From contig JADJXN010000002.1 of NCBI GenBank assembly GCA_016715815.1, forward strand, positions 62,001 through 126,000: a stretch of DNA of 64,000 nt, written 5' to 3'. The translations under genes and the position numbers were made by a program. The stretch comes from Oligoflexia bacterium. Lineage in GTDB: Bacteria; Bdellovibrionota; Bdellovibrionia; JABDDW01. This document shows, in pieces, positions 33,119-40,158 of the stretch; positions within the stretch are counted from its first letter, which is position 1; each line of letters opens with the position of its first letter. A model generated the notes under the pieces. That model made no database searches, had not been told where the DNA came from, and saw only the letters and a program-made list of their open reading frames with translations.

Positions 33119-34528
33119 ATGAGTGAGATCTCAGGCAGCCAAATTGAAGGTGTAGTTAAAGAAGTTTTGGCGCGCATGAGCTCCACTAAAATTGAACAAT
33201 CAGAATCTAAAGCCGTTTATTCAAGAGGTGTTTTTACATCCATTGATCGCTGCGTAGAAGCAGCACAGGCTGCCTTTTTAGAATGGGGCGCTTTACGCTT
33301 AGACCACAGAAAAAAAATCATTAATCATGTGCGCGCGGTTTTGCGAAAGCAAACCCAATGGATGGCAGAAGAGGCCGTTAAAGAAACAGGCCTAGGTAGA
33401 GTTGATGATAAAATTAAAAAAAACATGCTTGTTATAGACAAAACTCCTGGGCCTGAAATTTTAGAGCCAAAAGTTTTCACCGGAGATGACGGCCTTGCCC
33501 TTATTGAGTACGCTCCATTTGGAGTTTTAGGCTCCATTACACCCACAACTAACAGCACAGAAACCATTATTAATAACGGCATTAGTATTTTGTCAGCCGG
33601 TAACACTTGCGTGTTTAACCCACACCCCAGTGCAAAAAAAGTTTGCGCCAAAACGGTGGATGTTATTAATGCCGCCATCATAGAAGCTGGTGGGCCCAAT
33701 AATTGTTTAACAGTCATGCGTGATCCTACAATTGATTCAGCAAAAGAACTCATGAGGCATAAAGGCATTAGATTACTTGTTGTTACTGGCGGGCCCGGAG
33801 TTGTTCGCGAAGCAATGCTGAGTGGTAAAAAAGTTATTGGCGCGGGCCCAGGGAATCCACCCGTAGTTGTTGATGAAACTGCAGATTTGGCAAAAGCCGC
33901 AAAAGACATAATTGCGGGAGCAAGTTTAGATAATAATATTGTCTGTATTGTTGAAAAAGAAATCATAGCAGTAAATGCCATTGCCGATAAGTTAATGGAT
34001 TATTTGAAAACCTTTGGTGCTTACAAATTAAGTTCTGAGCAAACAAAAAGGCTTTTAAATGTAGTTATAGATGGCAAATACCCCACCAAAAACTTTGTGG
34101 GTAAAAACGCCTCAGTAATTTTAAAAGAAATTGGCATCCCGGCGGATGATTCTTTGCGTTTGATTTTTGCTGAAGTTCCCAACGAGGATCACCCCTTTGT
34201 GCAAATTGAAATGCTCATGCCGGTAATTCCACTAGTTCGCGCACCCAATGTGCATGAGGCAATAAGTATGGCAAAGAGAGTAGAGCATGGTTATGGGCAT
34301 ACGGCCGTTATGCATTCACGCCACATTGATCATTTAAGTAAAATGGCTAAAGAAATTAACACCAGCATTTTTGTTAAAAATGCACCCAGCTTTGCAGGTC
34401 TAGGTTTAGGTGGTGAGGGCTTTACTTCTTTTACCATTGCATCCCCCACCGGAGAAGGCATGACAACCGCCATAAGTTTTAGTAGACTAAGGCGGTGTAC
34501 ACTCAAAGATCACTTTAGGATTGTATGA
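33119..34528 (+). CDS. Microcompartment CoA-acylating aldehyde dehydrogenase (PduP/EutE-like)
   Basis: The 469-aa protein has the PduP/EutE fold. The catalytic Cys is C276 in NNIVCIVEKE; the Rossmann-type VVTGGPGVV and the AGPGNPPVVVDETADL segments are present. It should oxidise an aldehyde to acyl-CoA with NAD+ and CoA. The first 22 residues (MSEISGSQIEGVVKEVLARM) form an amphipathic helix followed by a linker, as in encapsulation peptides that direct enzymes to the shell lumen. It is the only core enzyme in the locus and overlaps the next shell gene by 4 bp (ATGA). Confidence 0.93.
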   Translation: MSEISGSQIEGVVKEVLARMSSTKIEQSESKAVYSRGVFTSIDRCVEAAQAAFLEWGALRLDHRKKIINHVRAVLRKQTQWMAEEAVKETGLGRVDDKIKKNMLVIDKTPGPEILEPKVFTGDDGLALIEYAPFGVLGSITPTTNSTETIINNGISILSAGNTCVFNPHPSAKKVCAKTVDVINAAIIEAGGPNNCLTVMRDPTIDSAKELMRHKGIRLLVVTGGPGVVREAMLSGKKVIGAGPGNPPVVVDETADLAKAAKDIIAGASLDNNIVCIVEKEIIAVNAIADKLMDYLKTFGAYKLSSEQTKRLLNVVIDGKYPTKNFVGKNASVILKEIGIPADDSLRLIFAEVPNEDHPFVQIEMLMPVIPLVRAPNVHEAISMAKRVEHGYGHTAVMHSRHIDHLSKMAKEINTSIFVKNAPSFAGLGLGGEGFTSFTIASPTGEGMTTAISFSRLRRCTLKDHFRIV

Positions 34529-35079
34529 TTTATGGCCCGGCAATTTGTGCTCTTGAACTTTCAAGCATAGCACTTGGCTATAGCTTAATAGATAAAGCTG
34601 TCAAAAAAGCTCCCGTTAAAATTTTAGAGGGCTCCGCACTCACACCCGGCAAATTTTTTATTTTATTAAATGGAGATGAGGCCAGCATTGAAGAAGCAAG
34701 AGGCGAAATGCATCGGCTTATAGGACAGTGCCTATTAGATGATGTTTATATTCCTCAACTACATGAAGAAGTTTTGCCAGCATTGTATTCCCAATCTCAG
34801 TTTAAAGTTGAAGAAAGTTTGGCAATTATTGAAACCGCAACAATTTGTAGCGGTTTTTTATCAAGTGATGCTGCTGTTAAAAATGCAGATGTGCATTTAA
34901 TAGATTTTAAAATAGCCCGTGGCATTGGCGGCAAATCCTACTTTTTTGTTACCGGAAAACTTGAGGAGGTTGCCGCCTCCGTTGAGGCTGTGAATGGTAT
35001 TTTATCAACTCGTGGAACACTTTTACGCACTGAAATCATCGCCCGCCCCCACGACGACTTCTTAACCCACTTCTTCTAG
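34525..35079 (+). CDS. BMC-T shell protein (Hoch_5812-like), tandem domain
   Basis: The 184-aa protein has two BMC domains: about 5-90 (ALELSSIALGYSLIDKAVKKAP) cut as ALELSSIALGYSLI, and about 95-184 with ESLAIIETATICSGFLSSDA and FKIARGIGGKSYFFVTGKL. The motif IARGIGGKSYFF resembles the IAGKAFF region of H. ochraceum Hoch_5812 (from memory). It is a second trimer type in addition to 31835-32452. The ATG overlaps the dehydrogenase stop, and its TAG stop overlaps the left end of the REP-transposase element. Confidence 0.9.
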   Translation: MIYGPAICALELSSIALGYSLIDKAVKKAPVKILEGSALTPGKFFILLNGDEASIEEARGEMHRLIGQCLLDDVYIPQLHEEVLPALYSQSQFKVEESLAIIETATICSGFLSSDAAVKNADVHLIDFKIARGIGGKSYFFVTGKLEEVAASVEAVNGILSTRGTLLRTEIIARPHDDFLTHFF

Positions 35080-35114
35080 GTACGCCGTTCCTTTTTAGGT
35101 AGTCCGTTCCTTTT
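35078..35114 (+). repeat. Left 37-bp inverted repeat (two related 18-19-bp units)
   Basis: The arm is a tandem of two imperfect units, AGGTACGCCGTTCCTTTTT and AGGTAGTCCGTTCC, which differ at two adjacent bases. It is the exact complement of 35865-35901. Confidence 0.9.
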
Positions 35115-35217
35115 TACTAAGGCCCTGCAATTCGGACTCAAACCCGGACACCGGAAGCCGTAATTAATTAATTTCTATCTTAATTAAGAGATGGTTTTTG
35201 CATGCACTACTTTTACT

Positions 35218-35853
35218 ATGCCAAGAAAAAAGAAATTATTTAACCCTTATAGACCTTATCACATAACCGCGCGCTGTATTAATAGAGAGTGGTTTGGACT
35301 TCCAATGGATCATTTGTGGGAGTTCTATTCAGATTATTTATTTTTAATTAATAAAATGTATCAGGTTGAAATATTTAGTTTTGTACTTATGCCTAATCAT
35401 TTTCACCTGATTGCACGTTTTCAAAATAAAAATATGTCTGAAGCCATGAACTACTTTATGCGAGAGACCAGTCGCTACATTAGCAGTCAATCAGGAAGGA
35501 TTAACCAAATTTATGGAGCCCCCTATCATAAATCTTGTTTATCTACTGATAACTATTTTTATCATGCTTATAAATATATTTACAGAAACCCGGTTGATGC
35601 TGAGCTTACTAGTAAAGTTGAGGACTATAAATATAGCAGTTTGTTTGGGCTTTTGGGCCAAAGTAAGCTAATCATACCCATAACTGAAGATCTTTTACTT
35701 TTTAACCAAAACATGGATGAGACTTTAACTTGGCTAAACAAAGACTATAAAAAGACTGACAGAAACCTCATTCGTTGTGCTTTACGAAAATCTGAATTTG
35801 CTTTTGCGACAAAAAACGGCTTAAAATCTGATCTAGAAACTTGGGTGGTTTAG
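35218..35853 (+). CDS. REP-associated tyrosine transposase (RAYT, Y1_Tnp family)
   Basis: From the ATG at 35218 the protein is 211 aa (ATG 35191 adds 9 unlikely residues). It has the Y1-transposase/HUH signature MPNHFHLIARF (His-x-His metal site) and a catalytic Tyr in the YKYIYRNPVDAEL helix. Positive N-terminal residues (MPRKKKLFNPYRPYHIT) are typical of RAYTs. RAYTs bind and mobilise REP palindromes. Here the gene lies between perfect inverted REP-like arms, and the open frame shows no sign of decay. Confidence 0.9.
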   Translation: MPRKKKLFNPYRPYHITARCINREWFGLPMDHLWEFYSDYLFLINKMYQVEIFSFVLMPNHFHLIARFQNKNMSEAMNYFMRETSRYISSQSGRINQIYGAPYHKSCLSTDNYFYHAYKYIYRNPVDAELTSKVEDYKYSSLFGLLGQSKLIIPITEDLLLFNQNMDETLTWLNKDYKKTDRNLIRCALRKSEFAFATKNGLKSDLETWVV

Positions 35854-35864
35854 TTCAAAAATGC

Positions 35865-35901
35865 AAAAGGAACGGACTACCTAAAAAGGAACGGCGTACC
35901 T
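35865..35901 (-). repeat. Right 37-bp inverted repeat
   Basis: This is the exact complement of 35078-35114. It ends two bases before the ATG of the BMC-P at 35904. AAAAAGGA within it lies about 12 bases before that ATG and may provide its only ribosome-binding site. Confidence 0.9.
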
Positions 35902-35903
35902 TT

Positions 35904-36188
35904 ATGCATTTAGGAAAAATAGTTGGAACAGTAGTGGCCACAAAAAAAGACCCAAGTTTGATGGGTGTTAAACTTCTATTACTTCAGCCGGTAGATGAAG
36001 ATTTAAAAAACTTGGGCGGAGTTATTTGCGCAGCAGACCCCATAGGTGCTCGCGCCGGAGACATTGTTACTTGGGTAGCAAGCCGTGAGGCAAGCCTTGC
36101 TTTAACAAATAAATTTGCACCTGTTGATGCCGCCGTTGTAGGTTTAGTGGATCGTCTTGGTGAAAAAAACCTTGAGGCCCATAAATGA
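35904..36188 (+). CDS. BMC-P pentameric vertex protein 2
   Basis: The 94-aa protein starts MHLGKIVGTVVATKKDP and has the BMC-P segments LLLLQPVDEDL, ADPIGARAGDIVTWVAS and PVDAAVVGLVDRL. An earlier in-frame start at 35841 lies within the transposase element and is rejected. The gene overlaps BMC-P3 by 4 bp (ATGA). It is separated from the rest of the operon by the REP/RAYT element, so its expression may depend on read-through. Confidence 0.92.
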   Translation: MHLGKIVGTVVATKKDPSLMGVKLLLLQPVDEDLKNLGGVICAADPIGARAGDIVTWVASREASLALTNKFAPVDAAVVGLVDRLGEKNLEAHK

Positions 36189-36454
36189 TTTTAGCCAAAG
36201 TTTTAGAGCCCGTTGTTTGCACCATAAAAGATGAAAACTTTAATAATAAAAAAATTTTTGTTGTCCAACCCGTTGATGAAAATTTAAAACCCAAAGGACA
36301 CACCTTTTTAGCTTTTGACTCTATTCAAACCGGCCCCGGAGACTATGTTATTGTTTGCCGCGAAGGCAACGGCTGCCGCCAACTTTGGAGCCAAGACCAA
36401 GCCCCGGTAAATGCTGTTATCGCTGGAATAGTAGATAAAGTAGACTCTAACTAA
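36185..36454 (+). CDS. BMC-P pentameric vertex protein 3
   Basis: The 89-aa protein has BMC-P features (MILAKVLEPVVCTIKD, FVVQPVDENLKP, IQTGPGDYVIVCREGNGCRQ, PVNAVIAGIVDKV). It overlaps BMC-P2 by 4 bp. It ends the shell operon. Three different vertex proteins within one locus match the H. ochraceum inventory (Hoch_5814, 4425, 4426, from memory). Confidence 0.92.
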   Translation: MILAKVLEPVVCTIKDENFNNKKIFVVQPVDENLKPKGHTFLAFDSIQTGPGDYVIVCREGNGCRQLWSQDQAPVNAVIAGIVDKVDSN

Positions 36455-36489
36455 GTTAATTTTTATATCAGCTCAAATTTAACCCCCAT

Positions 36490-36518
36490 AATTACCAAAA
36501 ACTACCTGCTAGGTTTTG
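36490..36518 (-). repeat. Diverged third copy of repeat family 2
   Basis: AATTACCAAAAACTACCTGC is followed by TAGGTTTTG. It matches 2809-2837 at 27 of 29 positions (GG instead of CC). No opposite arm lies nearby. It sits 36 bp after the microcompartment operon. Confidence 0.75.
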
Positions 36519-36587
36519 GTACAAAGGTCCAGGATGTATTAAAAACAAGCTAGATTAAGTTTGTTCGACGTAACTTGCGCAACTTGC

Positions 36588-36593
36588 TAAACT
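36588..36593 (+). promoter_or_regulatory. Probable -10 box of the prepilin-like gene, leaderless pattern
   Basis: TAAACT is followed by six bases (ATTTTT) and the ATG at 36600. There is no Shine-Dalgarno, and no convincing -35 was found. Confidence 0.35.
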
Positions 36594-36599
36594 ATTTTT

Positions 36600-37442
36600 A
36601 TGTTGTTGCAAGGACGCATAAACAAAACATCAGTTAATAACCAAAAAGGACAGGCCGTCATTGAGTATGTCCTTCTGCTTCTTTTAACGCTTATTCTTTT
36701 AGGCGGAGTCGTTTACCAATTTAATACCGCCTTTAAAGTTTTTGCTGACTCTTGGTTTGTTGGTGAGGATTCCTATATTGCCTGTGCTATTAGAAACGGA
36801 ATTTTACCCGACGGCTCTGACGAAGAAGAAGTCTGCACAAGACCACGCTTTGATATTACAAAAGGGGTCACAAAAAATGGCCAAGGAATTGGAGCAGACG
36901 GAAAACCTCTTGATCAAAATTCTTCTCAAGCAAGAAATTCTGCTGGCGGAAAAAATGCCGCAGCCGCTAGTGGCGGCAGAGCAGGTGCTCGCCGAGTAAG
37001 TGACGGCCAAATTGGAGTTGTACCATTTAATAGTGCCGATGCTAAAAACACTGGGCTTAAATCATCTGCCGCTACAAAAGCAGATGGAGATAAAGCCTCT
37101 ACGGGAAATTCAGGTTTTAGTTCAACTGGCAAAGTTCAAGATTTTGAACAAACAGGCACACAAGGCTCCCTTTCGCGCACACGCTCAAGACTTGCGCCCG
37201 CTCCAGAAGAAGCACAAGTTGCGCAGCAAACACAAAATATTCCACTCACACCACGGGATTTAAAGACAGCCCGTGAGATTGCTGCAGAAAAAAAGAAACG
37301 TGCAAGTGCACAAGAAAAAGGCTTTGAACTAAGTATCGGAAACGTTTTTAAGTATATAATAATAGCTCTACTCGTGTTCTCCATTATATTCTTCCTAGGC
37401 AGTCAACTTGTGGCAGTAGCGCGCAGCAAAAAAAGAAAGTAA
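36600..37442 (+). CDS. Orphan prepilin-like protein with a second C-terminal membrane helix
   Basis: The 280-aa protein begins with a leader and prepilin-type motif, NNQKGQAVIEYVLLLLLTLI: cleavage after Gly and Glu at +5. It then carries a long Ser/Gly/Ala/Gln-rich, probably disordered stretch (about 75-240) with two cysteines near residue 60-80. A second membrane helix (about 253-273, FKYIIIALLVFSIIFFLG) precedes a basic end (RSKKRK). A real pilin would not have a C-terminal anchor. No other pilus gene lies nearby; the Tad operon is 14 kb away. Role unknown. Confidence 0.7.
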   Translation: MLLQGRINKTSVNNQKGQAVIEYVLLLLLTLILLGGVVYQFNTAFKVFADSWFVGEDSYIACAIRNGILPDGSDEEEVCTRPRFDITKGVTKNGQGIGADGKPLDQNSSQARNSAGGKNAAAASGGRAGARRVSDGQIGVVPFNSADAKNTGLKSSAATKADGDKASTGNSGFSSTGKVQDFEQTGTQGSLSRTRSRLAPAPEEAQVAQQTQNIPLTPRDLKTAREIAAEKKKRASAQEKGFELSIGNVFKYIIIALLVFSIIFFLGSQLVAVARSKKRK

Positions 37443-37541
37443 TTTTCTGTAAGGGGTTAAAAAATCTAGTGGGTTCCAAAATGGCATTGAAAAATAAAAT
37501 TCTATATGTGAAAAACTATTTTAGGGGTAAGGGGGTAAACA

Positions 37542-37985
37542 GTGGGGACTGTTTTCCAGTTCAATCAAAAACGTATTCTTACTTTACAAGAAGCGCGCGA
37601 GCTTTTGCCTATTGTTAGAAGAATCACTGAAGAAGCTAGTCGAATTGTTAACGGGCTTATAGCCACAATTGAGGCCTTGCCAGATGCAGACTCAGTTAAA
37701 AAGCAACAACTAGAAAATGAAATCAACAAGCATGTTGAACTTTGGCAGGCCAAAGTTGAAAAACTTGGCGGAGAGCCCAAAGGCCTATGGCTTGTAGATT
37801 TTGATTCAGGCATGGGTTATTTTTGTTGGAAGTTTCCGGAAGATAATCTTGACCACTTTCACGCATACACTGAAGGCTTTAAATCAAGAATCAAAATTGA
37901 TGAAAGCTTTGATGAAAAATATGCTGAACCTTCAGAGCTTTTAGAAAATTTTAGGAAACGCCTAGAGCCACCAATATCGAACTAA
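37542..37985 (+). CDS. DUF2203-family protein
   Basis: The 147-aa protein starts at a GTG (37542) after AAGGGGGT. It contains TLQEARELLPIVRRITEEA near the N-terminus and the family motif PKGLWLVDFDSGMGYFCWKFPE in the C-terminal half (quoted in part GLWLVDFDSGMGYFCWK). DUF2203 proteins are cytosolic and uncharacterised. The 3' end overlaps the convergent nfu gene by 4 bp. Confidence 0.85.
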   Translation: MGTVFQFNQKRILTLQEARELLPIVRRITEEASRIVNGLIATIEALPDADSVKKQQLENEINKHVELWQAKVEKLGGEPKGLWLVDFDSGMGYFCWKFPEDNLDHFHAYTEGFKSRIKIDESFDEKYAEPSELLENFRKRLEPPISN

Positions 37986-38533
37986 ATTGCTTCAACAGCT
38001 TCTATTTCGGCAATCTCTTCTTTAAGCCGTGTTTCAATGCCCATCTTTAATGTCATTGTAGAGCTAGGGCAACCCGCACAAGAGCCTTGCATAAATAAAA
38101 ATGCAATACCATTTTCAAATCTATCAAAAACAATATCGCCCCCATCAACAGCAACGGCAGGTCTAATTTCTTCGTCTAAAATTTTCTTAATTCTCTCTTC
38201 AATACTACCCTCAGCTGAAGCCCTCTGTTTTTTTGCTTCAAGCCATGTTGGTAACACTGCGGGTTTATCTGATTTAATAAATTCTAAAATAATTTTTTCT
38301 GTAGGCTCATGAATTTGGTCCCACTCAAAGCCTTGCGCCTTAGTAATGGTCACAAAATTTTTGCCAATCATAACAGCACTAATACCCGGGGTTTGAAATA
38401 CTTCAGAAGCTAAGGGTGAGCCCCGTAAAGCATCACCGGGGTTTAAAAAATTAACTGCCCCTTGCTCTAAAAAAGTTTTTTCTACAACGTATTTTAAAGT
38501 GTTTGGGTTTGGTGTGAACTCCAAAGAAACCAT
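37982..38533 (-). CDS. Nfu-type iron-sulfur cluster scaffold protein
   Basis: The 183-aa protein has an N-terminal Nfu_N-like domain (FTPNPNTLKYVVEKTFLEQG cut as FTPNPNTLKYVV) and a C-terminal NifU-like domain with the CxxC motif GSCAGCPSST (about residues 153-162). It carries or transfers [4Fe-4S] clusters. It follows grxD with a 1-bp overlap and is part of a bolA-grxD-nfu operon. ETF-QO and aconitase elsewhere in the window are typical clients of such systems. Confidence 0.9.
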   Translation of the reverse strand: MVSLEFTPNPNTLKYVVEKTFLEQGAVNFLNPGDALRGSPLASEVFQTPGISAVMIGKNFVTITKAQGFEWDQIHEPTEKIILEFIKSDKPAVLPTWLEAKKQRASAEGSIEERIKKILDEEIRPAVAVDGGDIVFDRFENGIAFLFMQGSCAGCPSSTMTLKMGIETRLKEEIAEIEAVEAI

Positions 38534-38871
38534 TACTTTTTCCCAGCCGCTAGAGCCTCTAATTCACCACGCTCATAAATTTCAGTAATAATGTCGCACC
38601 CTCCAATAAACTCACCATTAATAAAAATTTGTGGGACTGTTGGCCACTGGGTGTACTCCTCAAGAGCAGTCCATAGTGGGTCATCACTTAAAACATCAAC
38701 AGACATAAACGGCATATTCAGTGTTTTTAAAACATTCACGGCCTGGGAGGAAAACCCACAGCGAGGAAAATCTGCAGTGCCCTTCATGTAAATAATAATT
38801 TTATTTTCTTTAACTTGTTTTTCTACTTTCTTTTTTAAAGATTCTAAATCGTAGTTTTGCTCAACGTTCAT
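38533..38871 (-). CDS. grxD: Monothiol glutaredoxin (CGFS type)
   Basis: From the ATG at 38871 the protein is 112 aa. It has KGTADFPRCGFSSQAV, with the CGFS active site, and TVPQIFINGEFIGGCDII. Monothiol CGFS glutaredoxins bind a bridging [2Fe-2S] cluster and pair with BolA proteins. An earlier in-frame start at 38889 is less likely, because the GGAGG Shine-Dalgarno precedes 38871 and the stop of bolA overlaps it in ATGA. Confidence 0.93.
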   Translation of the reverse strand: MNVEQNYDLESLKKKVEKQVKENKIIIYMKGTADFPRCGFSSQAVNVLKTLNMPFMSVDVLSDDPLWTALEEYTQWPTVPQIFINGEFIGGCDIITEIYERGELEALAAGKK

Positions 38872-39119
38872 TGTTTCCTCCGGCTCCACTCTTGTGGAGT
38901 ATAAGTTTTTAAAGACAAAGCGTGCAGCTCTCCTGATTGAATATCAGCATCAAATAAAGCTTTCACTAACCTATGTTGATCAATCATTTTTTTTCCTTCA
39001 AAAATAGGGCTTACCACAACTAGCTGATAGTGGTCTTGTGTTCCCGTTAGATCAATAACAAAGGCTTTTGCATCAGGGAGCTTTTGTAAAATTACATTTT
39101 CAATGTCTTTTGGTGTCAT
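38868..39119 (-). CDS. bolA: BolA-family protein
   Basis: The 83-aa protein has the BolA fold: an N-terminal helix (MTPKDIENVILQKLPDAKAF), a HYQLVVVSPIFEGKKMIDQHR segment (quoted HYQLVVVSPIFEGK) and the C-terminal SGELHALSLKTYTPQEW containing the conserved His near the metal site. It is an IbaG/BolA-type partner of monothiol glutaredoxin. It is the first gene of a three-gene Fe-S operon with overlapping stops and starts. Confidence 0.92.
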   Translation of the reverse strand: MTPKDIENVILQKLPDAKAFVIDLTGTQDHYQLVVVSPIFEGKKMIDQHRLVKALFDADIQSGELHALSLKTYTPQEWSRRKQ

Positions 39120-39211
39120 AGGTTTGATATTTTTAACTGATTTTAAGTATTTTGTCGACGTTTGAATTTATTACAAATGTATTGCCGCCTTGTTTTGTGA
39201 TACAGGGTTTT

Positions 39212-40120
39212 ATGATTTTAGCACTATTATTTTCTTTAAGTTTAACTGCTCAATCTCAACCAAGATTTGTTAATCCCGTTAACCCCGGAATAATTGAAAT
39301 TACAAAGCCCGAGCTTTACTCAAGGGTACTTAGTATTGGGGACGTAAACGGTAACTATGCTCAGCTTTACAACCTTTTGGTAAGCACTCAAATTATCTCC
39401 CCTGAGGGCAAGTGGCTTGGGGCTAAGTCTTTACTTATTTTTACCGGCAATTTGATAGGATCGGGCCCACAAAATATTGCAGTTATTGATTTAATGCTAA
39501 CATTAATGCTTCAGGCCGAAACTGCTGGAGGCCGCATTATTGTACTATTAGGCAGTGAGGAACTTTCACTTCTTGCAAAACCTGGAAAGTATAAAAACCC
39601 CGCCCTTGAAAGGGAATTAGCAGAGAGAAAACTTCGCCTTGAGCACTTAATTAGCCCTTACTATCCAAGGGGTGCTTTTTTAAGATCTCTTCCCATAGCT
39701 TTAAAAGTCGGCACTTGGCTTTTTACACATACGGGAAACTATCCGCCTGTTTTATGGGACCAATTTAAAGTAACAGCTGCTCAACTTTTATACCGCGGCT
39801 ACTATGATCACGAGCTTCTCATAGGACCCGACTCTATTTTTAGTAATAAATTTTGGTGGAAAAATACGGAAGACAAAAATGCCATTTTACAGCGTCTTAA
39901 TGCAAACGGTTTTTTTGGAATGGTTTTCGGCGGCCAAAATGAAACTTTTAATTCCCCAGGAGAAATTGGCACCTCTGATGCCTATCGCTTAATAAAAGTA
40001 ACTGTAGGCACAGTTCCCTGGAAGATTTTAGCTTTTTTAACTCCTGCCCAAATGAAGGAGCTTGTGCCACCAAAAATTATTTCAATCTCAACTGGTTTTA
40101 TAATTAAACCACTTAATTGA
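39212..40120 (+). CDS. Calcineurin-like phosphoesterase homolog with degenerate metal motifs
   Basis: The 302-aa protein (start ATG 39212, a signal-peptide-like MILALLFSLSLTAQSQ) has the order of motifs of the calcineurin-like phosphatases. Each is altered: GDVHG is GDVNG (SIGDVNGNYAQL), GDxVDRG is TGNLIGSG, and GNHE is GSEE (VLLGSEELS). A late FTHTG segment is kept. It therefore looks like an exported, probably catalytically inactive member. A TTG at 39152 extends the ORF but puts 20 non-signal residues before the hydrophobic stretch. Confidence 0.7.
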   Translation: MILALLFSLSLTAQSQPRFVNPVNPGIIEITKPELYSRVLSIGDVNGNYAQLYNLLVSTQIISPEGKWLGAKSLLIFTGNLIGSGPQNIAVIDLMLTLMLQAETAGGRIIVLLGSEELSLLAKPGKYKNPALERELAERKLRLEHLISPYYPRGAFLRSLPIALKVGTWLFTHTGNYPPVLWDQFKVTAAQLLYRGYYDHELLIGPDSIFSNKFWWKNTEDKNAILQRLNANGFFGMVFGGQNETFNSPGEIGTSDAYRLIKVTVGTVPWKILAFLTPAQMKELVPPKIISISTGFIIKPLN

Positions 40121-40121
40121 C

Positions 40122-40152
40122 GCGTACCTGCCCCCAATTGGGGGGCGTACCT
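40122..40152. repeat. REP-like palindrome between convergent genes
   Basis: A C5-AATT-G5 hairpin (40131-40144) is flanked by direct copies of GCGTACCT (40122-40129 and 40145-40152). GGCGTACCT is the outer end of the RAYT element. The site lies between two convergent stops and could act as a bidirectional terminator. Confidence 0.55.
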
Positions 40153-40158
40153 AGCCGC

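Larger units (their letters stand above)
35078..35901 (+). mobile_element. REP/RAYT element with perfect 37-bp terminal inverted repeats
   Basis: The 824-bp unit is bounded by 35078-35114 and its exact reverse complement at 35865-35901. It encloses a single transposase gene (35218-35853). It begins on the last two bases of the BMC-T stop codon and ends two bases before the ATG of the next BMC-P. No target duplication is visible at these points. It shares the AGGTACGCCGTTCC core with the palindrome at 13711-13744. Confidence 0.85.

Noticed and set aside
31835..36454. Carboxysome
   Set aside because: No RuBisCO, carbonic anhydrase or CcmM/CsoS2-like gene is present, and the aldehyde dehydrogenase indicates a catabolic metabolosome.
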